Shown: one piece after another, positions 54,303 to 62,855 of the stretch
Layout of the letters: each line of letters opens with the position of its first letter
Position numbering within the stretch: the stretch's first letter is position 1
Source: Myxococcales bacterium
GTDB lineage: Bacteria; Myxococcota_A; Polyangia; Polyangiales; Ga0077539
Length of the DNA: 64,000 nucleotides
Assembly: GCA_016792845.1 (NCBI GenBank)
Contig: JAEUKH010000020.1
Coordinates: forward strand, 1-64,000
Reading direction: 5' to 3'
The notes under the pieces: model-generated
The model's input: only the letters and a program-made list of their open reading frames with translations
Database searches by the model: none
What the model was told of the DNA's origin: nothing
Program-made: the position numbers and the translations under genes

Positions 54303-56213
54303 GTGAAGTCATTGCTGCGACCGACCTTGGCGACGCTGGCCCTGAGTCTTGGGTGTTCGAGCACCTCAACACCGACCCCGGCGGCCGACGCCGCGGCGGA
54401 TGCGGGGGCCGTCGATGTCTCCGCGGTCGACGCGGGGTCGCCCGACACGGGGCCTTGCACCGCGGTGACCGCAGACGATACGCCCCCGGAGCCGACGCTC
54501 TCGACGCCGCGCTGGGCCTTCGAGCCGTGGATCTCAAAAGACATCTCGACCACCGCAGACACCGACGCGTTTGTGAACGGGTTTCGAGAGCGTGACATCC
54601 CCGTCGGGGCCGTGGTGCTCGACTCGCCGTGGGAGACCTCATACAACACGTTTACGCCCAATCCGTCGCGGTATCCGGGCTTTCGTGAGCTCGTGACGCG
54701 GCTCCACGGGCAGAACATCAAGCTCGTGTTGTGGATCACGGCCTTCGTGAACAACCGCAACTACGACCTCGAACCCGGGGGCGACGTGTACACCGGGCCC
54801 GCGGCGAACTGGGCCGAAGGGCAGCGCTGCAATTGCTTCGTGAATTTTGGCACCACCTACAACTGGTGGAAGGGCAACGGCGCCTCGGTCGACTTCTTCA
54901 ACCCCACGGCCCGCGCGTGGTGGCACCGGCAACAAGACCAGGTGCTCGACCTCGGCGTCGACGGGTGGAAGCTCGACTTCGGTGACTCGTATGTGACCAC
55001 GCCGCAGGTGCGCACGGCCATGGGTGAGGTGCCCCATCAGCGCTACTCGGAGAGCTATTACCAAGACTTCTACGCGTACGGGGTGCGGCGCCGGGGGGCC
55101 GACTTCGTGACCATGGTGCGCGGGTGGGATGAGAGCTACCAGTTCGCCGGGCGCTTCTTCGCGCGGCGTGAGCACGCGCCGGTGGTGTGGATGGGCGACA
55201 ACCGCCGCGACTGGGTGGGCCTCGCCGACGCGCTCGATCACACGTTTCGCTCGGCGCAAGCGGGCTACGTGATGCTCGGGTCAGACGTCGGAGGCTACCT
55301 CGACCGCGACGATCGGGCGCTGACGGTTGAGATCCCGTTTGACCCTGACAACTTCGCGCGCTGGGTCGCGGTGGGGGCGCTGTCGCCGTTCATGCAGCTC
55401 CACGGGCGCGGCAATTTCACCCCGTGGACGGTGCCCGCCGACGCCGAGCAGATCACCGCGATCTATCGGTATTGGTCGCATTTTCACCACGCCATCGCGG
55501 GCTGGCTCTACGCGCAGGCCCAGGCCGTCTACGCGCGCAACGCGGCGAACCCCGCGGCCCTCGGCTCCCTCGTGACCCCGCTCGGCGCCGGGCCCGCCCA
55601 GTGGCAGAACGATTATCGGTACCTCTTGGGCGACGTCTTCCTCGTGGCGCCGGTGCTCGACGCGACGGGGCGTCGCAACGTGGCGCTGCCCGAGGGGCGG
55701 TGGTTCAACTGGTGGGCGCCTGGCGCCGAGCCCGCCGTGGGCCCGACCACGCTCATGAACGTCGACACCCGCGACCGCGCGCAGATCCCGCTCTATGTGC
55801 GAGAGGGCGCGATCTTGCCGATGCGCGTCGCCCACGCGTCGCTGAACCTCGGCGCGCCCGGCGAGGCCGCCACGGTGCTCGTCTGGCCCTACGCCGCGCA
55901 GGCGATGACCGCCCGGGCGACCCTCAACGACCTCGGCCTCGCGGGCGCGCTCAGCGCCCAAGGCTCCGGGCCCGACGTCGCGCTCACGGTGCCTCCGGCG
56001 GCCCGCGGGGTCGTGCTCGGCGTGCGCGTCGTCGCGCCCACCCGCGCCGTGCGAGAAGGCCAGACGATGTTGACAATGTACACATCGCGGGCGGCGCTCG
56101 ACGCGAGCGCGGGAGCCGGGTGGTACTACGACGCGGCGGCGAAGACGGTGTGGGTCAGGCTCCCGTCGGGCGCCGAGGCGCGCGCGATCACGGTGGCGGG
56201 GGCGGTATCGTGA
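54303..56213 (+). CDS. GH31-family glycoside hydrolase lipoprotein
   Basis: Exported lipoprotein of 636 residues (ALSLGCSS lipobox) with a GH31 catalytic barrel. The nucleophile Asp is in GVDGWKLDFGDSY (about 225), the acid/base Asp in VVWMGDNRRDW (about 302), and GSDVGGY and WVAVGALSPFMQLHGRG are further family signatures. The C-terminal beta domains follow (LYVREGAILPM). The DFGD site is close to YihQ- and XylS-like members, so alpha-glucosidase, xylosidase or sulfoquinovosidase activity is open. One 19-bp palindrome is read in frame near its C-terminus. Its stop overlaps the next start (GTGA). Confidence 0.87.
   Translation: MKSLLRPTLATLALSLGCSSTSTPTPAADAAADAGAVDVSAVDAGSPDTGPCTAVTADDTPPEPTLSTPRWAFEPWISKDISTTADTDAFVNGFRERDIPVGAVVLDSPWETSYNTFTPNPSRYPGFRELVTRLHGQNIKLVLWITAFVNNRNYDLEPGGDVYTGPAANWAEGQRCNCFVNFGTTYNWWKGNGASVDFFNPTARAWWHRQQDQVLDLGVDGWKLDFGDSYVTTPQVRTAMGEVPHQRYSESYYQDFYAYGVRRRGADFVTMVRGWDESYQFAGRFFARREHAPVVWMGDNRRDWVGLADALDHTFRSAQAGYVMLGSDVGGYLDRDDRALTVEIPFDPDNFARWVAVGALSPFMQLHGRGNFTPWTVPADAEQITAIYRYWSHFHHAIAGWLYAQAQAVYARNAANPAALGSLVTPLGAGPAQWQNDYRYLLGDVFLVAPVLDATGRRNVALPEGRWFNWWAPGAEPAVGPTTLMNVDTRDRAQIPLYVREGAILPMRVAHASLNLGAPGEAATVLVWPYAAQAMTARATLNDLGLAGALSAQGSGPDVALTVPPAARGVVLGVRVVAPTRAVREGQTMLTMYTSRAALDASAGAGWYYDAAAKTVWVRLPSGAEARAITVAGAVS
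56067..56085. repeat. Interspersed 19-bp palindrome in the GH31 gene
   Basis: ATGTTGACAATGTACACAT is a slightly diverged copy encoding MLTMYTS near the C-terminus. Confidence 0.65.
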
Positions 56214-57151
56214 GTGGGGTCGGGGTGGTGTTCAACCCCGCGGCGGGGCGGCACCGGCGCGACGCGCTCCTGGCCCGGGCGCTGCTCTCGCAGGCGGCGC
56301 GCGACGTGCTGGTGCGCGAGACCGAGACCCCGTCGCAGCTTCACGATGCGCTGGTCGACTTTCGCGACGCGGGCGTCTCGGCGGTGGCGCTCTCGGGCGG
56401 TGACGGCACGGCGGGCCGGGTGGCCTCGGCGATGGAGCGGGTGTACGGCGCGCAGCTTCCGCCGATGTTGTTGTTGCGCGGGGGCACGATGAACACCACG
56501 GCCAACGCGGTGGGCGTCTCGCGCCGGGCCCCGGGCGAGCTCTTGTCGCGGCTGGTGGCGCGCGCGCGGGCGGGGCGGCCCTTGGTGACCACGCCGCGGG
56601 GCACCATGCGCGTGGGCGACCGTTTGGGCTTTCTCTTCGGCGTGGGCGTGGTGGCGGGCTACCTCAGGGCCTACTACGCGGCCGGGGCGCGGGGCCCGGT
56701 GTCGGGGGCCGAGGTGCTCGTGCGGGGCGTGGCCTCGGCGCTCGTGCGGGGGGCCTACATCGAAGCGATGGCCGAGCGGGTGCGCTGCGCGGTGTCGTTC
56801 GACGCGGGCGCGGTGTCGTGGCCGGTTCGCGAGTACCTCTCGATCGCGGCGGGCACCATCGACCAGATCGGCCTCGGGTTTCGGCCCTTCGCCCGTGCGG
56901 CCGAGGACCCGGCGCGCTTTCATTTGTTGGGCATCCACACGACGCCGCTGGGGTTCGCGCGCGAGCTCCCGCGCATCTGGGCGGCTCGGGCGATGCATCC
57001 GACCCGGGCCGACGAGCGGCTGAGCGACCGGGCGTCGTTGCGCTTCGAGCGCGAGGGTGTCGGGTACATGCTCGACGGCGACCTTGAGGTGACCCCGGGC
57101 GACACGCTGGTGGTGCAGTCGGGCCCGGTGATCTCGATGGTGGTGGTGTAG
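56210..57151 (+). CDS. Diacylglycerol kinase catalytic-domain family protein
   Basis: Cytosolic lipid or sugar-lipid kinase-like protein of 313 residues. Motifs are VVFNPAAGRHRRDALL, the nucleotide-binding ALSGGDGTAGRVAS, and LRGGTMNTTANAVGVSRR, in the order seen in DAG kinase/YegS/sphingosine-kinase proteins; the C-terminal part ends YMLDGDLEVTPGDTLVVQ, matching the family's DGE-type motif. GTG 56210 overlaps the GH31 stop by 4 bp, so the two are coupled although one is exported and one cytosolic. Substrate unknown. Confidence 0.85.
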   Translation: MSGVGVVFNPAAGRHRRDALLARALLSQAARDVLVRETETPSQLHDALVDFRDAGVSAVALSGGDGTAGRVASAMERVYGAQLPPMLLLRGGTMNTTANAVGVSRRAPGELLSRLVARARAGRPLVTTPRGTMRVGDRLGFLFGVGVVAGYLRAYYAAGARGPVSGAEVLVRGVASALVRGAYIEAMAERVRCAVSFDAGAVSWPVREYLSIAAGTIDQIGLGFRPFARAAEDPARFHLLGIHTTPLGFARELPRIWAARAMHPTRADERLSDRASLRFEREGVGYMLDGDLEVTPGDTLVVQSGPVISMVVV

Positions 57152-57201
57152 CCGCGCGGTTGCCCTTGCTGGCCTCGGGCGGTTGGTGCAGCCTCCGCGC
57201 G

Positions 57202-57813
57202 ATGCCCTGCCCGCCCTCGTGGCCTGAGCTTCAGCTCATGCGCCTCACCGACGCGTACAACCTCCTCTTGCCGCGCTTGCGTGCGCTCTGGCCTGCGGTG
57301 GCGCCCACTTGGGCGCTCGCGTCGGTCTTGCGGGGCGAGGCCGAGGGGCACGTCACCGAGCCTGAGTTTGCGAGGGCCCTGGCGCAGCTTGAGGTCTACG
57401 CTCGCGAGGGCGCGGCGTGGCCCGCGTACGGGGTCGCGCGGCCGCCTCCGGCCGACCACGGGTACCCGACCGACGAAGAGATCGCCTGGGGTGACGCCGA
57501 GCTGTCGTACCTCGACGACCTCGCGCAGCGCGTCGAGCTGACCCTCTGTGTGGTGCGTACGGGTCTTTGCCAGGCCGCCTTGGCGCGCCCGGCGTGGGCC
57601 GAGGGGCCGTGGCGCGCCGACCTCGCCGCGATGCGGGCGGCGCACCTCGAACACCGACGCGCCGACCGTGACGCGCGGGTGGCGGCGTTGAAGAACGCGA
57701 TCGCGGCGGGCGCGGGGCCGTACACCATGCCGAAGCTCGTCGCGGCCCTCGCGGCGGTCGAGGCGTGCTCAGACGAGACGCTGCTTGTCGACCGGGGCTG
57801 CACCGCGGGGTGA
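57202..57813 (+). CDS. Hypothetical protein, helical
   Basis: Protein of up to 203 residues, family not recognised and without signal peptide or membrane helix. It is rich in Ala/Arg/Leu helices (LLLPRLRALWPAVAPTWALA, EFARALAQLEVYARE) with an acidic central part (HGYPTDEEIAWGDAELSYLDDLAQRVEL) and three Cys. It is the last gene before the rho promoter and 50 bp downstream of the DAG-kinase-like gene. ATG 57202 or ATG 57238 could start it. Confidence 0.55.
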   Translation: MPCPPSWPELQLMRLTDAYNLLLPRLRALWPAVAPTWALASVLRGEAEGHVTEPEFARALAQLEVYAREGAAWPAYGVARPPPADHGYPTDEEIAWGDAELSYLDDLAQRVELTLCVVRTGLCQAALARPAWAEGPWRADLAAMRAAHLEHRRADRDARVAALKNAIAAGAGPYTMPKLVAALAAVEACSDETLLVDRGCTAG

Positions 57814-57832
57814 GGGCGGTGTTCTGCGGGGC

Positions 57833-57861
57833 TTGACAGCGGGGCGGGGGGTTCGTAGGGT
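57833..57861 (+). promoter_or_regulatory. Sigma-70-type promoter for the rho transcript
   Basis: TTGACA (57833-57838), 17-bp spacer, TAGGGT (57856-57861). The -35 is perfect and the spacing ideal. It would give a leader of about 410 nt before rho; the 57862-58278 leader holds no supported gene. Confidence 0.55.
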
Positions 57862-58170
57862 CGCCCGCCGTGACGGGCCGATACGCTCTGTAGGGCCCAA
57901 CCTCAAACCCGCCGACTGAGTTTCTCACCTTCGCATCGCCGCACACTCGTGTATCGGGCCTGAGAGTCACCTGCCAGGGCAGGGGGTCTGGGGTCGCTGA
58001 CGTGAGTCGCCGGCGGCGAGCCCTCCGCTGCATCGTGACCCTTCTCGCAGAGACAACGCTGTGACCCCACGCCGGGTGGTAGATGCCATCGGGGTGTTGG
58101 GGGCATTGGGGCGCCTCGCGGGGCTGCAAGGCGGGCCGCGGTCGAGGGCGGATTTGGGGTGTGTTTTGCG

Positions 58171-58212
58171 GGCCGGTGAGACGCCAACCGTTGGCGCCAT
58201 CGGCCTTTTTTT
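58171..58212 (+). terminator. Intrinsic-terminator-like hairpin in the rho leader
   Basis: Inner stem CGCCAAC/GTTGGCG and outer stem GGCCG/CGGCC are followed at once by seven T (58206-58212). It lies 66 nt before the rho ATG and downstream of the promoter at 57833, so it would either stop upstream transcription or attenuate rho itself. Confidence 0.65.
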
Positions 58213-58278
58213 CAACCGCGCTCGGGCGCTCCTGCGCCCGACCCCCAGCGACCCTCTCAGACACCTGAACAGGAGACC

Positions 58279-59535
58279 ATGGAACCGATCAACCTCCGCG
58301 AATTGAAGCAGAAGCCGATGCACGATCTCGTGCAGATGGCCCGCGACCTCAACATTGAAAACGCCGCCGGGCTTCGCAAGCAGGAGCTGACCTTTGCGCT
58401 CCTCCAGGCGCACGCCGCGCGTAAGGGTGAGGTGCTGGCCGACGGGGTGCTTGAGTGTCTCCCCGATGGCTTCGGCTTTCTTCGCGCGCCGGATTACAAC
58501 TACCTCCCTGGCCCTGACGACATCTACGTATCGCCCTCACAGATTCGGCGCTTCAATCTTCGCACCGGCGACGCGGTGGTGGGCACGGTGCGGCCGCCGC
58601 GCGACAACGAGCGATATTTCGCGCTCTTGAAGGTTGATCAGATCAACCACGAGGCCCCCGAGGCCGCGCGCGACAAGATCCTCTTTGATAACCTCACCCC
58701 GCTCTACCCGCAGAAGAAGTTCGTTCTCGAATCAGATCGCAAGAACAACTCGACCCGCATCATTGACCTCCTGGTGCCCATCGGCAAGGGTCAGCGCTGC
58801 CTGATCGTGTCGCCCCCGCGGGCCGGCAAGACGGTGCTGCTTCAGAACATCGCCAACTCGATCTCGAAGAACCACCCCGAGGCGGTGCTGATCGTGTTGT
58901 TGATCGATGAGCGCCCCGAAGAGGTCACCGACATGCAGCGGTCGGTGAAGGGCGAGGTCATCTCGTCGACCTTCGACGAGCCCGCGACGCGGCACGTCCA
59001 GGTGGCCGAGATGGTCATCGAGAAGGCCAAGCGCCTCGTCGAGCACAAGAAAGACGTGGTGATCTTGCTCGACTCGATCACCCGCCTCGCCCGGGCGTAC
59101 AACACCGTGGTGCCGCCGAGCGGGAAGATCCTCTCGGGCGGCGTCGACGCCAACGCCCTTCACAAGCCCAAGCGCTTCTTCGGCGCGGCCCGCAACGTCG
59201 AAGAGGGCGGCTCGCTGACCATCATCGCGACGGCCTTGGTCGACACGGGCTCGCGTATGGACGAAGTGATCTTTGAGGAGTTCAAGGGCACGGGCAACAG
59301 CGAGATCCACCTCGATCGCAAGCTGATGGAGAAGCGCATCTTCCCCTGTCTTGATATCAACAAGTCGGCGACCCGCAAGGAAGAGCTGCTCTTGCCGCAG
59401 TTCGCGCTCCAGCGCGTGTGGCTCTTGCGTCAACTCCTGCACCCGCTCAACGTGATCGACTCGATGGAGTTCATCCTCGATAAGATCACCCGCACCGAGA
59501 CGAACAACGAGTTCCTCGAGAGCATGAACCAGTAG
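58279..59535 (+). CDS. rho: Transcription termination factor Rho
   Basis: Hexameric RNA-dependent ATPase of 418 residues that ends transcripts. An N-terminal helical domain ([20 protein letters not shown]) is followed by the RNA-binding cold-shock fold ([22 protein letters not shown]). The ATPase core has Walker [13 protein letters not shown], Walker [16 protein letters not shown], the Q-loop region and the R-loop [11 protein letters not shown]. Length is typical, without the long insert seen in Actinobacteria. ATG 58279 follows AGGAG. Confidence 0.97.
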   Translation: MEPINLRELKQKPMHDLVQMARDLNIENAAGLRKQELTFALLQAHAARKGEVLADGVLECLPDGFGFLRAPDYNYLPGPDDIYVSPSQIRRFNLRTGDAVVGTVRPPRDNERYFALLKVDQINHEAPEAARDKILFDNLTPLYPQKKFVLESDRKNNSTRIIDLLVPIGKGQRCLIVSPPRAGKTVLLQNIANSISKNHPEAVLIVLLIDERPEEVTDMQRSVKGEVISSTFDEPATRHVQVAEMVIEKAKRLVEHKKDVVILLDSITRLARAYNTVVPPSGKILSGGVDANALHKPKRFFGAARNVEEGGSLTIIATALVDTGSRMDEVIFEEFKGTGNSEIHLDRKLMEKRIFPCLDINKSATRKEELLLPQFALQRVWLLRQLLHPLNVIDSMEFILDKITRTETNNEFLESMNQ

Positions 59536-59656
59536 CCGGGGCTTCGGCTCAGAGGGCGCCCGTGCCGCTCGCGCTGCGAGGGGGCGGGCGCTTCTCTTTG
59601 GGGCGCGCATAATTTGCCGGGGGTCACACGCAGGCTTTGCACCTGACCGAGGGGCG

Positions 59657-60055
59657 CTACTCTGCGCCGACGAGGCGTTTGAGCACCCCGGTGAGGGCCT
59701 CGTACGAGAGGGGCTTGGGCAAGAGCACCCAGTTGGGGTCGCCCTTCGACGACTGCTCGCCGAGGGCTTCGACGTAGCTCGTGACGAGCACCACCGGGAG
59801 CACCTTGGGGGCGGCCCGAGAGCGGGCGTACATGGCCACCGAGAGGCCGTCGGCGTGGGGCATTCGGTAGTCGGCGACCAAGACCGTCGGCAGGGGCCCG
59901 CGGCTGAGTCTTGCGATGGCCGAGGCGCCGTCGAGGCAGAGGTCAACGTCGTAGCCGTCTTCGCGCAGCATGCGCGCGAGGGTGCGGGCCGAGTTGATGT
60001 CGTCTTCGGCGAGGAGGACCCTCGGACGTGAGCCCGCTTCGCTGCCTGGTGCCAT
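59657..60055 (-). CDS. Single-domain response regulator (CheY-like receiver)
   Basis: Receiver-only protein of 132 residues. The acidic pair is LLAEDD, the phosphoacceptor Asp is in VLVADYRMPHADG, the switch Thr in LVTSYVEA and the conserved Lys in LLPKPLSYEAL. There is no output domain, so it would act by protein contact or as a phosphate relay. It converges with rho (121 bp between stops) and diverges from the efflux operon across a 295-bp gap in which no gene is seen. The cognate kinase is not in the window. Confidence 0.88.
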   Translation of the reverse strand: MAPGSEAGSRPRVLLAEDDINSARTLARMLREDGYDVDLCLDGASAIARLSRGPLPTVLVADYRMPHADGLSVAMYARSRAAPKVLPVVLVTSYVEALGEQSSKGDPNWVLLPKPLSYEALTGVLKRLVGAE

Positions 60056-60350
60056 GATCGACCCTCGCTAACCAAGCATCGTGCCACGCGCTCCCGAGGC
60101 CGAGGGTGCAGGTCGTGCGGGCGCGGTGTTCGAGCCCGCGGAGCCCCCGCGCGTTGCGGTGCGGGAATCGCAGGGTTTCGCTTCCGGGGGGCGGCCGTGC
60201 GGTGTTGAGGGCGCAGCGGTGATGCGCATCGGGATCACAGGGCGATGCTGAAAAAGATGCGTACTCGGAGGGAGGGGCGCGGGCGCGAGGGCGCCGTTCA
60301 GGAGCGGTTAAGGTGTGCGTGGTAGGCCGTGAGCTCGCGAAGGACACGGC

Positions 60351-61676
60351 ATGGACCGAACTCTTTTTCTGGCCGCGGCGCTCTTGGGCGGGTGCGCGCA
60401 CGCTCCGTACGACCGCGGGTGGCTCGCGCGCGAAACGGCGCACCGTACGGGGCACGCGATCCGCGATGCGGAGGGGGCGCGGAGGGCGTCATCGCAGCTC
60501 GCGCCGGGGGTCTCGCTCCAAGACGGACTCAGCGAAGACGATGCGGCCGCGCTCGCGCTGTGGAACAACCCAGGCTTTCAGGCCGACCTCACCCAACTCG
60601 GCTTCGCCCGGGGTGACCTCGCCGACGCGGGGCTCTTGCCGAACCCGACGCTCTCGCTCCTCTTGCCCCTCGGGCCGCGGCAGGTCGAGGCGTGGCTCGC
60701 GTGGCCAGTGGATGTGCTCTGGCAGCGCCCGCGCCGTGTCGCCGCTGCGCTTCTCGACGTCGAGCGGGTCTCGCGGGGGCTGGTTCAGAGCGGGCTCGAC
60801 GTGGCCCGTGACGCGCGGCTCGCGCAGATCGAGGTCTCGCTGGCGGTGTCGCGCGCGACGCTTCGCGCCGAGAGCGCCCGGGTCGCAGAGGCCATGGTCG
60901 ACCTCACGGCGGTGCGCCTCCGCGCCGGAGACGTGGGCGACAGCGAAGCCGCCGCGCTCAGCGTCGAGGCCGGTGTCGCGCGCGAGCTCGCCGCACGCGC
61001 CGCCGCCGAGGCTGCCGTCGCGCGGGCGCGGCTCGCTCAGACCCTCGGGGTCGCACCGCTCGCTGACGACCTCGCCATGGTCACACCGCCCGACGACGCG
61101 TCGGCCGTGCCCGAGGTCTCGACCCTCGTCTCGACGGCGCTCGCTGCGAGGCCCGACGTGCGCGCGGCCGAGCTCGCCGTCGAGGCCGCAGGGGCCCGGG
61201 CCGGATGGGAGCGCGCGCGCATCGTCTCGATGAGCCTGCGGGCCGACGTGTTCGGGCCGACGCCGGGGGGCGCGACCGGCGCCACCGGGCGCATCGGCCC
61301 GCAAATCGCGCTGCCGATTTTCAACCAGAACCAGGGCGGCGTCGCGCGCGCCGAGGCCGAAGCCGAGCGGGCCGCGTGGCGGGTCGTCGCGGTGCGCCAA
61401 CAGGTCACCGCCGAGGTGAGCGCCGCGAGGGCTCAGCTCGTGAACGCGCGAGAGAGCCTCGGCCCCTGGCGCGCGCAGGTACTTCCGGCCGCGGAGGCGT
61501 CGCTCGGCGGCGTCACCCGCGCATTCGAAGACGGAGAGGTGTCGTACCTCGCCGTGCTCGAAGTCACCCGCCGCCTCGTCGACGTGCGGCTCCGTGAGGC
61601 CGAGCTCGGCGCCGAGGTGCGCCGCGCCGTCGCACATCTTGATCGCAGCACCGGAGGTCGTCGTGATCCGCGCTAA
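60351..61676 (+). CDS. Outer-membrane efflux lipoprotein (TolC/CusC-like)
   Basis: Lipoprotein of 441 residues with lipobox ALLGGC. Two outer-membrane-efflux-protein repeats (about 60-235 and 270-430) are visible as long Ala-rich helices. The strands carry typical Asn/Pro markers, WNNPGFQADLTQLGFARGDLADAGLLPNPTLSL and LPIFNQNQGGVARAEAEAERA. It forms the outer-membrane channel of a tripartite RND pump. GAAGG precedes ATG 60351. The next gene overlaps by 14 bp. Confidence 0.87.
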   Translation: MDRTLFLAAALLGGCAHAPYDRGWLARETAHRTGHAIRDAEGARRASSQLAPGVSLQDGLSEDDAAALALWNNPGFQADLTQLGFARGDLADAGLLPNPTLSLLLPLGPRQVEAWLAWPVDVLWQRPRRVAAALLDVERVSRGLVQSGLDVARDARLAQIEVSLAVSRATLRAESARVAEAMVDLTAVRLRAGDVGDSEAAALSVEAGVARELAARAAAEAAVARARLAQTLGVAPLADDLAMVTPPDDASAVPEVSTLVSTALAARPDVRAAELAVEAAGARAGWERARIVSMSLRADVFGPTPGGATGATGRIGPQIALPIFNQNQGGVARAEAEAERAAWRVVAVRQQVTAEVSAARAQLVNARESLGPWRAQVLPAAEASLGGVTRAFEDGEVSYLAVLEVTRRLVDVRLREAELGAEVRRAVAHLDRSTGGRRDPR

Positions 61677-62853
61677 CGCCCGTTCTGTCGCTTTTTTCTC
61701 TGCGAACCTCGCGCTCGCAGCTTGCGGCCGAGGCGCGGCGCCACACCGAGGCGCGCACGCGACGCCTGCGGCGGTGTCGCATCGCGTGGCCGAGGGCGCG
61801 CTCACCACGGTGACGCTGACGCCCGCGGCCGAGGCCCGCCTCGACATTCGCACCGCGCCCGTCGCGCGCCGCACGATGAAGCTGACCCGCGAGGTGGGAG
61901 GCGAATTGCTCGCGCCTCCGGGCCAGGCGGCGATGGTCACCGCGCCCCTCGCGGGGGTGTTGCGCGCTGCGGGCGGCGCTCCGCTTCGGGCCGGCGCCCG
62001 GGTCAGGCGCGGAGAGCCGCTCGCGCGTCTTGTGCCGTTCGCTCCGGTCGATCGTGACCTTCGCGCGCAGGCCGATCAACAGGTCGCGTCGGCGGCGGCG
62101 CGGCTCACGGCCGCCGAGGCCCGCGCGACCCGAGCCGGGCAGCTGGCCCAAGCCCGCGCAGGCTCGGTCAGGGCCGCCGAGGAGGCGACCGCGGATCGTG
62201 AAGTGGCCCGCGCGGCCCTCGCGGCGGCCCGGGCGCGACGTGCGCGGATCGGCGCGTCTCCGTTGGAGTCAGACGTGGCGCTCACGTTGCGCGCGCCGCA
62301 CGACGGCGTGCTGCGGCAGGTGCTCGTCGCCGAGGGGCAGACGGTGCCCGCGGGGGCGCCGCTGGTCGAGCTCACGGCGGTCGCGACGTTGTGGGTGCGC
62401 GCGGCGGTGTACACGGGCGATCTCGCCGCGGTCGACCGCGCGGCCGAGGCGTCGATTCGCTCGCTCTCCGGCGCCGAGCGATCGGTGCGCGTCGGCGCCG
62501 TCGTCGACGGGCCCCCCACGACCGACCCCGCGGCCCTCACGAGCGACGTGTACTACGCCCTCACGAACGACGACGGCGTGTGGCGCCCGGGCGAGCGGGT
62601 GTCGGTGTCGCTGCCGCTCCGCGAGGCGCGTGCGACGACGGCGGTGCCATGGTCGGCGGTGGTCTTCGATTTCGACGGCGGGGCGTGGGTCTACGCCGCG
62701 ACCGCCGCGCACACCTTCGTGCGCCAGCGGGTGGCCGTGGGCTTTGTCTCGGGCGCCTTCGCGGCGCTCACCCGGGGCCCGTCAGAGGGCACCGCGGTCG
62801 TCACGGTGGGCGCGGCCGAGCTCTTCGGCACCGAGTTCGGGGCGGGGCACTGA
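61663..62853 (+). CDS. RND efflux periplasmic adaptor (membrane fusion protein, CzcB/CusB-like)
   Basis: Periplasmic lipoprotein-like adaptor of 396 residues (LALAACGRG near residue 20). It contains the barrel-sandwich halves around a coiled coil ([28 protein letters not shown]), the second lipoyl half ([29 protein letters not shown]), and a beta-barrel ending [18 protein letters not shown]. It bridges the pump at 62856 to the channel at 60351. GTG 61663 is chosen for the GGAGG 5 bp upstream. Confidence 0.87.
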   Translation: MIRANARSVAFFSANLALAACGRGAAPHRGAHATPAAVSHRVAEGALTTVTLTPAAEARLDIRTAPVARRTMKLTREVGGELLAPPGQAAMVTAPLAGVLRAAGGAPLRAGARVRRGEPLARLVPFAPVDRDLRAQADQQVASAAARLTAAEARATRAGQLAQARAGSVRAAEEATADREVARAALAAARARRARIGASPLESDVALTLRAPHDGVLRQVLVAEGQTVPAGAPLVELTAVATLWVRAAVYTGDLAAVDRAAEASIRSLSGAERSVRVGAVVDGPPTTDPAALTSDVYYALTNDDGVWRPGERVSVSLPLREARATTAVPWSAVVFDFDGGAWVYAATAAHTFVRQRVAVGFVSGAFAALTRGPSEGTAVVTVGAAELFGTEFGAGH

Positions 62854-62855
62854 CC

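Noticed and set aside
60056..60350. RNA gene or operator between the response regulator and efflux operon
   Set aside because: No tRNA-like fold, palindrome or conserved motif could be identified by eye.
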